Below are positions 23,988 to 32,753 of a stretch of DNA of 64,000 nt, one piece after another. The translations under genes and the position numbers were made by a program. Every line of letters begins with the position of its first letter. Position 1 is the stretch's first letter. The notes below the pieces were generated by a model, which made no database searches, was not told the origin of the DNA, and saw only the letters and a program-made list of their open reading frames with translations. Where the stretch lies: positions 62,001 through 126,000 of the forward strand of contig JACJYP010000008.1 in the NCBI GenBank assembly GCA_020636045.1. Reading direction: 5' to 3'. The stretch comes from Lewinellaceae bacterium. GTDB lineage: Bacteria; Bacteroidota; Bacteroidia; Chitinophagales; Saprospiraceae.

Positions 23988-24782
23988 ATGGAAAACTATC
24001 ACCGGCTGCTTCGCCATATCCTCGAACACGGCACGCGGAAACAGGACCGCACCGGCACCGGCACCATCAGCGTATTCGGCTATCAGATGCGCTTTGATCT
24101 GCAGGAAGGCTTCCCGCTCGTTACGACCAAAAAAATTCACACCAAAAGTGTGATCCACGAACTGCTCTGGTTTCTGAAAGGCGACACCAACGTGCGCTAC
24201 CTGCAGGAAAACGGCGTGAGCATCTGGAACGAATGGGCCGACGAGCGTGGCGACCTGGGGCCGGTGTACGGCAAGCAATGGCGTTCGTGGGCAACGCCCG
24301 ACGGGCGCACGATCGACCAGATCGAAGAAGCCGTAGACACGATCCGGCACAACCCCGACAGCCGCCGCATCATTGTATCGGCCTGGAATCCTGCCGACCT
24401 GCCCGATATGGCCCTGGCGCCCTGTCATTGCCTGTTCCAGTTCTATGTGGCCGACGGGCGCCTGTCGTGCCAGTTGTACCAGCGCAGCGCCGACGTTTTT
24501 CTTGGCGTGCCGTTCAACATCGCCTCGTATGCCTTGCTTACGCAAATGATGGCGCATGTCTGCGATCTCCGGCCGGGCGAGTTTATCTGGACGGGCGGCG
24601 ACACCCACCTCTACCTCAACCACCTGGAGCAGGTGGAACTCCAGTTGTCGCGCACGCCGAAGCGGCTGCCGGGCATGCGCATCAATCCGGAGGTGCGCGA
24701 TATTTTTTCCTTCCGGTTTGAAGATTTCGAATTGCTCGACTACGATCCCTGGCCGGCCATCAAGGCGCCGGTGGCGGTGTAG
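23988..24782 (+). CDS. thyA: Thymidylate synthase
   Basis: A 264-residue enzyme of the E. coli ThyA size. It methylates dUMP to dTMP using methylenetetrahydrofolate. The folate/dUMP motifs are complete: RTGTGTISVFGYQMRFDLQ near the start, the catalytic Cys in LAPCHCLFQFY at about residue 146, and RSADVFLGVPFNIASYALL. The start MENYHRLLRHILEHG matches the family. Its 3' end overlaps the convergent oxygenase-like gene by 23 nt. Confidence 0.98.
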   Translation: MENYHRLLRHILEHGTRKQDRTGTGTISVFGYQMRFDLQEGFPLVTTKKIHTKSVIHELLWFLKGDTNVRYLQENGVSIWNEWADERGDLGPVYGKQWRSWATPDGRTIDQIEEAVDTIRHNPDSRRIIVSAWNPADLPDMALAPCHCLFQFYVADGRLSCQLYQRSADVFLGVPFNIASYALLTQMMAHVCDLRPGEFIWTGGDTHLYLNHLEQVELQLSRTPKRLPGMRINPEVRDIFSFRFEDFELLDYDPWPAIKAPVAV

Positions 24783-25671
24783 GCAGTCCAAGCGGTATCT
24801 TTACAAAACGGCCAAGCCAGTCGTAAAAAAGGCCCAAAACAGGCGCATTGGCCTGCTTTTCCCGGGCAATGCGCTTTTTCGCCTGCCAGTATGCGGGGTT
24901 GTAGCGAAGTTTGGAAGGGGTCATCCGGTAAAAGATCCGCGCACGTCGCAGCCACTTTTCCAGCCGCGTCGCGGCATCCGGCTGCGAAGCGATATCCAGG
25001 CGTTCGCAAAGCGTTTGCGGCAGCAGGCCCGCCGCCAGCAAGGTCGCCAGCCGCGACGGCGCGCGCGGGTGCCGGATGATCGCCTGCGCCATATCGCGGC
25101 AAGGCAGGGTACTGCCAAGCAAAGGTCCGTTCAGCACATCGTCGAAATACTGCCGGAATGCCGTCAGGTCGCGCGGGTAGATATGTCCGGGAATGCCGAA
25201 CAGCCGGGCCGTAATTTTGCTTTCTTCGTAAAACTGTTCCTGCCAGTCCGCCGGAAGGCCTTTCAACTGTAAAAGATCGTACAGTTTCAGCGTCGTATCG
25301 GTCAGGGTCGACAGTACCCATAGCAGCAGATCGGGGTCGTTGGCGGAGTATTCGCGTTCGTCGGTATCCACACCCGCTTCCGGGAAACGGCCCTTTATGC
25401 CCGCGTGCAAATGATGCAGCCGAAATGCAGTGGCATCCGCCATCGCCCGGTCGCCGAAGTAGATCGACGCCATCGCCTCGAAGGTGCGATAGGCGCGGCC
25501 GAAGGGGTCCGACTGGAAACGGCTGTAATGCGCCACGCCATCGGCCACGGCAGGATGCGCTACTTGCAGGATCAGGGCCCGCACGCCGCCGAATACGAAC
25601 CAGGGCTCCCGGTACAGGCGCCAGGTGATCGTATCGGGACCGAAATAGCCGGTGGTATCGGTGTTTCTCAA
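24760..25671 (-). CDS. MpaB/DUF2236-family oxygenase-like protein
   Basis: About 303 residues if started at the TTG at 25671. The sequence WRLYREPWFVFGGVRALILQ...HPAVADGV with downstream HLHAGIKG and NDPDLLLWVLSTL is the DUF2236 signature. The family includes MpaB and latex-clearing proteins that bind a b-type haem through conserved His. The reaction here is unknown. The open frame continues to a GTG at 25710, but that codon lies in the terminator hairpin of the upstream E2 gene. No ATG is available, so the start is uncertain. It overlaps thyA convergently. Confidence 0.82.
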   Translation of the reverse strand: MRNTDTTGYFGPDTITWRLYREPWFVFGGVRALILQVAHPAVADGVAHYSRFQSDPFGRAYRTFEAMASIYFGDRAMADATAFRLHHLHAGIKGRFPEAGVDTDEREYSANDPDLLLWVLSTLTDTTLKLYDLLQLKGLPADWQEQFYEESKITARLFGIPGHIYPRDLTAFRQYFDDVLNGPLLGSTLPCRDMAQAIIRHPRAPSRLATLLAAGLLPQTLCERLDIASQPDAATRLEKWLRRARIFYRMTPSKLRYNPAYWQAKKRIAREKQANAPVLGLFYDWLGRFVKIPLGLPTPPPAP

Positions 25672-25692
25672 AATGTCGAATTTGCAGGAATA

Positions 25693-25730
25693 AATAAAAA
25701 ACGGTCGCACCCTGTTAAAAGATGCGACCG
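25693..25730 (-). terminator. Rho-independent terminator of the E2 gene
   Basis: Reading on the minus strand, CGGTCGCA (25730-25723) pairs with TGCGACCG (25709-25702) and is followed by TTTTTTATTTATT. It lies 38 nt beyond the E2 stop. Confidence 0.85.
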
Positions 25731-25767
25731 CATTGAAAAATCCCGGAAGTCTAAGCCAAATAGCCTC

Positions 25768-27030
25768 TTACAGCCAGCCCAGGAAAGGCTCTTCCAGAAT
25801 TTTTTTCAGTTCCACCAGAAAACGCGCGGCATCCGCGCCGTTGATCACGCGGTGGTCCCAGCCGATGGTCATCGGCATCATCAGCCGCGGCTCGAATGCA
25901 CTTCCGTTCCAGTGGGCTTCCATGGTCGCGGCTGTGATGCTCAGGATCGCCACCTGCGGCCAGTTGACGATGGACAGCATGTTTGTGCCGCCGATACCGC
26001 CGATGTTGGAAATGGTGAAAGTGCCGCCGTCGAGATCGTCGGGTTTGTTTTTGCCGTCGCGGGTCCGGACGCTGATATCAGTGAGGTCGACCGCTATTTC
26101 CGTCAGCGATTTCTGGTCGCAGTTGCGGATAACCGGCACGAGCAGTCCGCGCGGCGTATCCACGGCGATGCCGATATTGATAAATTTCTTGTAGATCACC
26201 TCGTTCGTGGCGTCGTCGAGGCTGGTGTTGAACTGCGGCATTTTTCGCAGCACCGAACAAACCGCCTTGGTCACGATTGCCGTGGTAGTCAGGTTGCCGC
26301 CGGCCGCTTTCACCGTTTCCTTGTATTGCTGGCGTAGTTGTTCCAGGCGCGTGATGTCGGCCTTCTCGGAAATCCAGGCGTGCGGGATCGTGTTGAAGGC
26401 ATAGTGCATGTTCTCGGCGGTGAGCTGCCCGATCCGGCTGAGCGGCTGGCGTTCAGTGTCGCCGAATTTTTCAAACTTCGGAAGCGTTTTTTTCGCCATT
26501 CCACCACCTGCCAGCGATCCGCCGGCTGCATCCATTTTTCGCTTGACAAACTCCACCACATCTTTATAGGAGATCCGGCTGGCGCCTTCCGCCGGGCGAA
26601 CGTCGGAAAGGTTGATGCCCATTTCCTTCGCGCGCTTGCGGGCGAGCGGGCTGGCGCGCAGGCCTTCCGTGCTGCCGCCGGCCGGAGCGGGGGCGGTGGG
26701 AGCGGCCACCGGCGCTGCAGGCGGCGGCGCTTCCTGCGCCGGTTTTGAAGAGGTCGGCGCCGCTGGCGGCTCGGGCGTTGCAGCAGGCGCTGCCGCATCG
26801 GCCGTCATTTTCAGGATCAGGGTGCCCTCCGTCACGTCGTCGCCCTGTTTTACCAGCACCTCTTCTACGGTACCATCGGCATCTACGGGCATTTCCGCGT
26901 CCACTTTGTCGGTTCCGACGATGAGAACTATCTGTTCTTTTGTTACTTTGTCGCCCGGCTTGACGAGAATTTCGAGCACTTTGCCCGTTACACCGTCGCC
27001 GAGAGAAGGAAGTTTAAATTCGTAAGCCAT
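25768..27030 (-). CDS. 2-oxoacid dehydrogenase E2 (dihydrolipoamide acyltransferase)
   Basis: A 420-residue protein with the classic E2 order: one lipoyl domain (about 1-76, lipoylated Lys in GTDKVDAEMP), an Ala/Pro-rich linker (about 80-125), a peripheral-subunit-binding domain (ASPLARKRAKEMGINLSDV, about 127-165), and a catalytic acyltransferase domain with WDHRVINGADAARFL near the end. It transfers the acyl group to CoA. The GAD in the active-site motif resembles AceF, so partnership with the AceE-type E1 at 32754-35435 is likely but inferred. I begin at MAYEFKLPSLGDG; the frame extends 17 codons upstream. Confidence 0.94.
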   Translation of the reverse strand: MAYEFKLPSLGDGVTGKVLEILVKPGDKVTKEQIVLIVGTDKVDAEMPVDADGTVEEVLVKQGDDVTEGTLILKMTADAAAPAATPEPPAAPTSSKPAQEAPPPAAPVAAPTAPAPAGGSTEGLRASPLARKRAKEMGINLSDVRPAEGASRISYKDVVEFVKRKMDAAGGSLAGGGMAKKTLPKFEKFGDTERQPLSRIGQLTAENMHYAFNTIPHAWISEKADITRLEQLRQQYKETVKAAGGNLTTTAIVTKAVCSVLRKMPQFNTSLDDATNEVIYKKFINIGIAVDTPRGLLVPVIRNCDQKSLTEIAVDLTDISVRTRDGKNKPDDLDGGTFTISNIGGIGGTNMLSIVNWPQVAILSITAATMEAHWNGSAFEPRLMMPMTIGWDHRVINGADAARFLVELKKILEEPFLGWL

Positions 27031-27132
27031 TTTTATCGTACTGTTGGGTGGCAAAGATGATGCAAGTTTGCGGGAATACAAATCTTCAACTGCTCAAAGG
27101 CATCGGCCGCTTCTAACTTTCTGAAAAAAGTT

Positions 27133-27552
27133 ATGAATTTTTTGCTGCAACTGACCATTACGGGCCTCGCCCTGTTCCTGATGGATGCCGTCTGGCTGGA
27201 GTTCGTGGCCGGCGATATGATCGAATGGCCCGCGGTATATCATTTCGGGAATCCACCCAACTGGTATTTCGCACAGTTTTATTACGTGCTGACAGCGAGC
27301 TGGATCACCCTGATCGCCCACGCCGCACTGCTGGTGCGCAACGCCGCCCCCGCGCTGACCAGGGGCATGCAACTTGGATTCTGGGTTTCGGTATTTTATG
27401 CCTCCGTCAATCAGGTGTTTTTCACCCCGTGGCGCCTGGAATTTATCATACTGGATATTTTATGGAACACGATCGTTTTCGGAGGCATTGCCACGCTCAG
27501 CGCTTATTGCGGGCACTGGCTGGAAATAAATTTCCCTGAACAAAACAGATAA
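27133..27552 (+). CDS. Small integral membrane protein (DUF2177-like)
   Basis: A 139-residue protein with four membrane spans, starting MNFLLQLTITGLALFLMDAV. The WLEFVAG segment after the first span and the overall layout recall DUF2177 proteins, an identification from memory. It is 5 nt upstream of the oxidoreductase gene, so the three genes 27133-29011 are probably one operon. TAACTTTC at 27114-27121 is a near-consensus -7 box just before the start. Function unknown. Confidence 0.75.
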   Translation: MNFLLQLTITGLALFLMDAVWLEFVAGDMIEWPAVYHFGNPPNWYFAQFYYVLTASWITLIAHAALLVRNAAPALTRGMQLGFWVSVFYASVNQVFFTPWRLEFIILDILWNTIVFGGIATLSAYCGHWLEINFPEQNR

Positions 27553-27557
27553 ATCGC

Positions 27558-28574
27558 ATGCAGATCCGACGATATGCCCTGAAATCCGGCAGCCTGAAAA
27601 ATATGCGCGTCCATGAGGAGACACTGCCTGCCCCTGCCGCCGGGGAGGCGCGGGTCGCAGTAAAAGCCATCGGCCTCAATTTCGCCGACGTATTTGCCAT
27701 CTGGGGCCTGTACAAGGCAGCGCCGAAAGATGTTTACACGCCGGGACTGGAGTACTCGGGCGTCGTCGAGTCGGTCGGCGCAGGCGTGGAGCACCTCAGG
27801 CCCGGCGACCGGGTCATGGGAGTTACGCGTTTCGGCGCTTATACTACCGGGCTTAATATCGACGCGCGGTATGTGATCCCCATCCCGCAGGAATGGGACT
27901 TCAATACGGGCGCCTCCTATCTTGTGCAAACCCTCACGGCGTATTACGGATTGTCCGTTTTGGGAGATATGCAACCGGGCCAGACCCTGCTGATCCACAG
28001 CATCGCAGGCGGCGTAGGCTTGCAGGCGCTGAAGATCGCCAAAGCCAAAAACTGCTTTGTGATCGGCACGGTAGGTCATGAAGGAAAAGTGGAACTTGCA
28101 AAGCAGACGGGCTGCGACCGGGTGATCGTGCGGAGCGGCCGCTTCAGGCAGGATCTGCAGGAAGTACTGGGCGAAAGGCCGCTCGAACTGGTGATCGATA
28201 CCGTCGGCGGCGATTATTTCAGCATACCTTTCGATATGCTGGCGCCGATGGGCCGCATGATCGTCGTCGGCTCCTCGCGTTATGCCAGCGTAGGCAACCG
28301 CCCCAACGTGCTGCACATGCTGCGCCATTTTCTCACACGCCCCAAGATCGACCCGCAGTCACTGCCGGAACAGAACAAGGGCCTGCTCGGCTTTAACCTG
28401 ATCTATTTGTACGAACGCGCCGAACTGATGCACAGCCTGTTGCAGGAACTGGATAACCTTCAACTGGCAGCGCCGCACGTCGGGCACGTATTTCCATTTG
28501 AACAGATGCACGAAGCCATCCGTTTATTCCAAAGCGGCAAAACGGTTGGCAAAGTGGTTGTCACGACAGCATGA
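27558..28574 (+). CDS. Quinone oxidoreductase-type zinc-independent dehydrogenase
   Basis: A 338-residue medium-chain reductase. It lacks the zinc ligands and has the QOR pattern: GLNFADVFAIWGLYKAAP, GLEYSGVVESVGAGVEHLRPGDRV, and the NADPH loop HSIAGGVGLQALKIAKA. Members reduce quinones or enals with NADPH. It sits between two small membrane protein genes; the next one overlaps its stop codon by 4 nt (ATGA). Confidence 0.93.
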   Translation: MQIRRYALKSGSLKNMRVHEETLPAPAAGEARVAVKAIGLNFADVFAIWGLYKAAPKDVYTPGLEYSGVVESVGAGVEHLRPGDRVMGVTRFGAYTTGLNIDARYVIPIPQEWDFNTGASYLVQTLTAYYGLSVLGDMQPGQTLLIHSIAGGVGLQALKIAKAKNCFVIGTVGHEGKVELAKQTGCDRVIVRSGRFRQDLQEVLGERPLELVIDTVGGDYFSIPFDMLAPMGRMIVVGSSRYASVGNRPNVLHMLRHFLTRPKIDPQSLPEQNKGLLGFNLIYLYERAELMHSLLQELDNLQLAAPHVGHVFPFEQMHEAIRLFQSGKTVGKVVVTTA

Positions 28575-29011
28575 ATATGCATCCTACGATAAACAAGATC
28601 ATTGCCGTCATAGCGGGCGTTGCCATCGGCGTCATGCTCATGAACGCTATTCAGACATTTTCGCCTTTTCAGCCGCCGCCGGGTGTCGATTACACCAGCG
28701 GCGATCCGCCGTATCTCCAGTGGGTGCGGGCTTTACCTGACAAGGCCTGGATGATCGTGCTGGGCAGCATGCTCGCAGGGTCGCTGCTGGGCGGGTTCGT
28801 CACCAACAAGATCACACCGCCCGCCAATTTTCCGCCGCTGATCACCGGCTTTGTCATATTGTTCTTCGGAATCGTCCGGTATCTGGCTTTCGCCAGCCCG
28901 GCCTGGATGACCTATGCAGCCTGTATCGGCTGCCTGGCATTTGCCTGGGCGGGCGGCTGGCTGTCGCCCAGGGTGCGTCTGAAAAATACTTTTGGATTTG
29001 AAAATAAATGA
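28571..29011 (+). CDS. Four-span membrane protein, unknown
   Basis: A 146-residue protein with four predicted membrane spans. The first is near residues 8-28 (IIAVIAGVAIGVMLMNAI); the others fall in the remaining two thirds. The ATG overlaps the oxidoreductase stop in an ATGA arrangement, so translation is coupled. No family recognised with confidence; a homologous role with the DUF2177-like gene is possible only by operon membership. Confidence 0.75.
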   Translation: MNMHPTINKIIAVIAGVAIGVMLMNAIQTFSPFQPPPGVDYTSGDPPYLQWVRALPDKAWMIVLGSMLAGSLLGGFVTNKITPPANFPPLITGFVILFFGIVRYLAFASPAWMTYAACIGCLAFAWAGGWLSPRVRLKNTFGFENK

Positions 29012-29162
29012 TTTGGAGTTCTGATCAAGTGGCTTTTTGAGTGGAATAGCAGCGCTAATGCGCGAAAAAAGCACGTAAAGCAGGTTCCAAAAGATTTTAT
29101 TCAGGCCAAAGGGTATTTCTCAAATAAAGATCGGCAAGTTTTGAATTTTTAAACACACGACC

Positions 29163-30635
29163 ATGTCCACTTCACCGGCCATCACGGGGATCGAACCCGG
29201 CCTGCTCTGGCAGCGCTTCTACGAGATCAGCCAGATTCCGCGCCCTTCCAAAAAGGAGGAACGCATCACCGCACATTTCGAACGCCTGTTTGACTCGGCA
29301 GGGGTCCCGTACAAAAAAGACAAGGTCGGCAACCTCGTCGCCCAGGTGCCCGCTTCCAAAGGATACGAACAGGCGCCGGTAGTGATCCTGCAGGGGCACA
29401 GCGATATGGTATGCGAGCAAAACCGGGGGACCAACCACGATTTTGACAAAGACCCGATCGAATTGCTGCGACAAGGGGAATGGATCGAAGCGAACGGAAC
29501 CACCCTCGGCGCCGACAACGGCATCGGCGTGGCGGCGGCGCTTGCCATTATGGGCGATCCGTCAGCCGTGCACGGTCCGCTTGAAATACTGATCACCGTG
29601 GACGAGGAGACAGGCCTGACCGGCGCCAACCAGATATCATCGAACATGCTGAAGGGCAAATACATGCTCAATCTGGACTCCGAGGAAGACGGTATCTTTT
29701 ATATCGGATGCGCGGGCGGAGTAGATACAACCGGCGAATTCAAGATATTGAGAACACCGGTTTCGGGAAGCGATCACTCAGCGATGACGCTCCGGGTTTC
29801 CGGCCTGAAAGGCGGACACTCCGGCGGCGATATCCACCTCGACCGCGGCAATGCCATCAAGTTGCTGGCACGTACGCTGCATGCCCTGGCGCCGCTATCT
29901 CCGCTGTTGTTCGGTATTCAGGGCGGGAGCAAGCGCAATGCCATACCGAGAGAGGCGGAAGCAAAACTTCTTTTCTCCGGCAAACAACTCGAAAAAGCCC
30001 GCGCCGTCATCGCCGACTGCGAAAGGGCTTTCAAAAACGAATACCGGGCCACCGATCCCGATCTTCGGCTGGGCATCGAAGCAGCCAAAGTGCCCGACAC
30101 GACATATACTGCTGCCTTTGGCAAAAAACTGTTGCGCTGCCTGATGGCCCTGCCTCATGGCGTGATCCGCATGAGCGCCGATATACCCGGGCTGGTGGAA
30201 ACCTCTACAAACCTGGCAACCGTGGTCAGCGACGAACAAACAGTTGCCATCGGCACCAATCAAAGGAGTTCCGTTGAAAGCGCCAAGCAATACATCGCAC
30301 AAAGTGTAGGCGCTGCGCTGCAACTGTCGGGCGCCCGCGTCAGGCGAAGCGACGGTTACCCGGGCTGGCAACCCGACACCTCCTCTACCCTGCTGCGCAT
30401 TTGCAAACAGGTGTACAACGAGAAGTATGGCGCCGAGCCGGAGATCAAAGCCATCCACGCCGGCCTGGAATGCGGTATCCTCGGCGGAAAATATCCGGGA
30501 CTTGACATGATATCCTTCGGCCCCACGATCACCGGCGCGCACTCGCCCGACGAGCGTGTACACATCCCGGCAGTGAAAAAGTTTTACGAGTTGCTAAAGG
30601 ACGTATTGCGCGCGCTGGCCAACGAACGCGCCTGA
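29163..30635 (+). CDS. pepD: Aminoacyl-histidine dipeptidase (M20C peptidase PepD)
   Basis: A 490-residue cytosolic dinuclear-zinc peptidase that cleaves Xaa-His dipeptides such as carnosine. Metal and catalytic segments are all present: LQGHSDMVCEQN, TLGADNGIGVAAALAI, DEETGLTGANQ with the catalytic Glu, and GAHSPDERVHIP near the C-terminus. Length and motifs are typical of PepD. Monocistronic; 150 bp of unremarkable sequence precede it. Confidence 0.96.
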   Translation: MSTSPAITGIEPGLLWQRFYEISQIPRPSKKEERITAHFERLFDSAGVPYKKDKVGNLVAQVPASKGYEQAPVVILQGHSDMVCEQNRGTNHDFDKDPIELLRQGEWIEANGTTLGADNGIGVAAALAIMGDPSAVHGPLEILITVDEETGLTGANQISSNMLKGKYMLNLDSEEDGIFYIGCAGGVDTTGEFKILRTPVSGSDHSAMTLRVSGLKGGHSGGDIHLDRGNAIKLLARTLHALAPLSPLLFGIQGGSKRNAIPREAEAKLLFSGKQLEKARAVIADCERAFKNEYRATDPDLRLGIEAAKVPDTTYTAAFGKKLLRCLMALPHGVIRMSADIPGLVETSTNLATVVSDEQTVAIGTNQRSSVESAKQYIAQSVGAALQLSGARVRRSDGYPGWQPDTSSTLLRICKQVYNEKYGAEPEIKAIHAGLECGILGGKYPGLDMISFGPTITGAHSPDERVHIPAVKKFYELLKDVLRALANERA

Positions 30636-30685
30636 AAGATCGCTTCGTGCGGGGGCAGGCATTGACTTATTGGTGTTTTTTGCTA

Positions 30686-30693
30686 TATATTTG
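30686..30693 (+). promoter_or_regulatory. -7 promoter box of the small AraC-type gene
   Basis: TATATTTG, exact TAnnTTTG, with a TTG at 30662-30664 (21-nt spacer) as the possible -33 element. It lies 61 nt upstream of the ATG at 30754. Confidence 0.55.
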
Positions 30694-30753
30694 TAAGGTG
30701 CTTTGTCCTTTACAAGGGATATGCAATTATAAACACCATTAAAACCCCATGCC

Positions 30754-31203
30754 ATGAAAACGTCCTCTTTTGCCGGCGTGATCCCGAATGCTTCGGTTGA
30801 GTATGTGTATCAATACGCTTCAATCAGGCGACTCAACTTACCGGATGCCAGCGGCCTGCAAACACCGATCGGGTCGGAATTCCTGAATAAATTTATTGCC
30901 ATCCTGGAAAAACATCTCGCCGATCCGGACCTGGGTGTTGCACAACTGACGCGCCTGATGCTCGTCAGCCGGGCCCAACTAAACAGGAAGATACACGCCA
31001 GTTCGGGGAAAACGCCTGTGCGGTTACTGACCATGCTTCGTCTGGAAAAAGCGTGTTCCCTGCTGGTGCAAACCGACGAACAGGTCATGGAAATCGCTAT
31101 CGGGGTCGGCTTTCGGGATGCGCGCTACTTTACGAGGTGTTTTACCCGGCATTACGGCATTTCTCCCAGGCAGTACCGGTTTCGCACCAGACCTGAGCGA
31201 TAA
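30754..31203 (+). CDS. Small AraC-type DNA-binding protein
   Basis: A 149-residue protein that is essentially only a C-terminal AraC domain: LNKFIAILEKHLADPDLGV, VSRAQLNRKIHASSGKTPV, and IAIGVGFRDARYFTRCFTRHYG. The wording is like the output domain of hybrid two-component systems, but no receiver or sensor domain precedes it. It probably acts as a free-standing regulator. Its targets are unknown; the lipoprotein gene downstream has its own promoter box. Confidence 0.9.
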   Translation: MKTSSFAGVIPNASVEYVYQYASIRRLNLPDASGLQTPIGSEFLNKFIAILEKHLADPDLGVAQLTRLMLVSRAQLNRKIHASSGKTPVRLLTMLRLEKACSLLVQTDEQVMEIAIGVGFRDARYFTRCFTRHYGISPRQYRFRTRPER

Positions 31204-31251
31204 ATCCATTTTTTTGAGCAGAAAATCCACCTCGCCGGAGCAAGGCGCCAT

Positions 31252-31259
31252 TAACTTTG
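31252..31259 (+). promoter_or_regulatory. -7 promoter box of the CARDB lipoprotein gene
   Basis: TAACTTTG, exact consensus, 68 nt upstream of the ATG at 31327. Confidence 0.45.
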
Positions 31260-31326
31260 GATTCGGCTGCCGCACCGCTGTGTGTGTTGCCTGACACCAC
31301 ATTCCTCACTCAAAACCATTGTTAAC

Positions 31327-31752
31327 ATGTTTACTTCAAAATCGAACTGGCTCCTGTCCGGACTGTTATTCGGGCTGCTCGCCCTTTGCGCTTCCTGTAA
31401 AGGCAAAAAACCGGATCTGACAGTGCAACTTATTAACACCGCCTCAATTCAGGTCACCTGCCCCGGCGGGCCGGGCACCTGCGTCACAACGGTCAGTTTT
31501 ACGATCGCCAATACGGGCAATGCCCAAGCCGACGCTTTTAACGTAAAGGTGACCTTCGATCCGGGTGTAACGATCAACCAGCCCGTACCTGCGATGCCGG
31601 CAGGTGCTACGCAAATGTTCACCCTCAGCAGCCCGCCCGGCGGGAATTGCTTTAATCCGGACTGCACCATATGTGTGGAGGTGGACGATGCCAACGTCAT
31701 TCAGGAATCGAATGAAGGCAACAACAAAAAGTGCCAGACAAAGCCGGGCTGA
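31327..31752 (+). CDS. CARDB-domain lipoprotein
   Basis: A 141-residue lipoprotein starting MFTSKSNWLLSGLLFGLLAL with lipobox LCASC (Cys about 24). The mature part is a single CARDB-like beta-sandwich: PDLTVQLINTASIQV, then VSFTIANTGNAQADAFNVKV, then VDDANVIQESNEGNN, the usual pattern. Such domains mediate cell-surface adhesion or protein binding. Four Cys (TCPGGPGTC, CFNPDCTIC) could form disulfides. A hairpin terminator follows at 31799-31833. Confidence 0.85.
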   Translation: MFTSKSNWLLSGLLFGLLALCASCKGKKPDLTVQLINTASIQVTCPGGPGTCVTTVSFTIANTGNAQADAFNVKVTFDPGVTINQPVPAMPAGATQMFTLSSPPGGNCFNPDCTICVEVDDANVIQESNEGNNKKCQTKPG

Positions 31753-31798
31753 ACCCGTCGCAGACTTCCTTTTTTATTTGATGAATGCAGTTGGCAAC

Positions 31799-31833
31799 AG
31801 AAGCACCCGTCGGTAAATATTACGGGTGCTTCT
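31799..31833 (+). terminator. Hairpin terminator between convergent genes
   Basis: A 12-bp perfect stem AGAAGCACCCGT / ACGGGTGCTTCT with an 11-nt loop, 46 nt past the CARDB stop and 27 nt before the end of the convergent SGNH hydrolase gene. It can serve both strands. Confidence 0.7.
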
Positions 31834-31860
31834 GCCTTCTGCTACTGCCACGTCAGAAGA

Positions 31861-32643
31861 TCACTTGCCCGGCGTAAAGAATTTACCGCGAATATATTTC
31901 AGGAATCTGGACAGCGGGCTGGCTTTTGGTTTGGGGCGGGGGCCACGTTCGATCAGGGTCTGAAGAATGCCCTGGTCCCGCACCCGTTCAAACAGCAGGC
32001 GATGCCCTTCGTTGTTCAGGTGAATGCCGTCGCCGGAGTTGTACGGTATTTCGATCAGCCCGGCCGGGCTCGCCACCGGCTCCCAGAAATCGATCGCCCG
32101 TTCGCCGAATTCGTCCAGGATCGCTTTTCGCAACACGATCTGACTCAACACTTTATCGGCACTAAAATGGCGCGGCTGGCTGGTGCATATCCATATGGGC
32201 ACGCCGGCAGAATCGGCCGCCTGTACAATGCGCTCGAAATTGCGCATTTGCTCATCAACTCCATATCCGGCCGCTGCATCGTTCGAGGGCAAGTTGACGA
32301 TCACGGCATCCGGGTACAGCGACAACGCGCGGGTAATGTTGCGCGCAGTGTCCGGGCGTGGGCGGGCAGGCACCGCGCGGGAATTGGACGGCAATAATTG
32401 CCAGGTCTGGTAGCCTCCGAGGGCCAGGTTGATCACTTCGTTGGCAGTTTGCTGCGTCTGCAACCACTGCCGATAGCGGTTTACCCAGGCACTATCGGGC
32501 GGGTTGGCGCCCGTGCCGGCGGCTGTTGACGAACCGATCACCACGATCCGAAACGAAGCGGAAGTGTCCGTTTGCATTGTCTGGGCTCCTGCGGCCACCG
32601 CACCCGTCAACATCATAAGCAGCAATAATTGGTAATGGCGCAT
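31861..32643 (-). CDS. Secreted SGNH/GDSL-type hydrolase
   Basis: A 260-residue protein with a signal peptide (MRHYQLLLLMMLTGAVAAGAQ). Catalytic blocks: VVIGSSTAAGTGANPPDSAW (nucleophile Ser in GSS), LALGGYQTW (block II Gly), NLPSNDAAAGY (block III Asn), and DGIHLNNEGHRLLFE with the Asp/His pair. Such enzymes deacylate or deacetylate esters in the periplasm. The start at 32643 is chosen over 32661 because it puts the signal peptide first. Confidence 0.9.
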   Translation of the reverse strand: MRHYQLLLLMMLTGAVAAGAQTMQTDTSASFRIVVIGSSTAAGTGANPPDSAWVNRYRQWLQTQQTANEVINLALGGYQTWQLLPSNSRAVPARPRPDTARNITRALSLYPDAVIVNLPSNDAAAGYGVDEQMRNFERIVQAADSAGVPIWICTSQPRHFSADKVLSQIVLRKAILDEFGERAIDFWEPVASPAGLIEIPYNSGDGIHLNNEGHRLLFERVRDQGILQTLIERGPRPKPKASPLSRFLKYIRGKFFTPGK

Positions 32644-32753
32644 AACTCCCCGCAGCAGCAATAATGAAACCCGATTTTGCCCAACACGGGCGTGACTTTC
32701 ACTATCTGCATTTGCTGTGTTTGTTCAAAAAAAGCGATCGGAACAATTGCGGA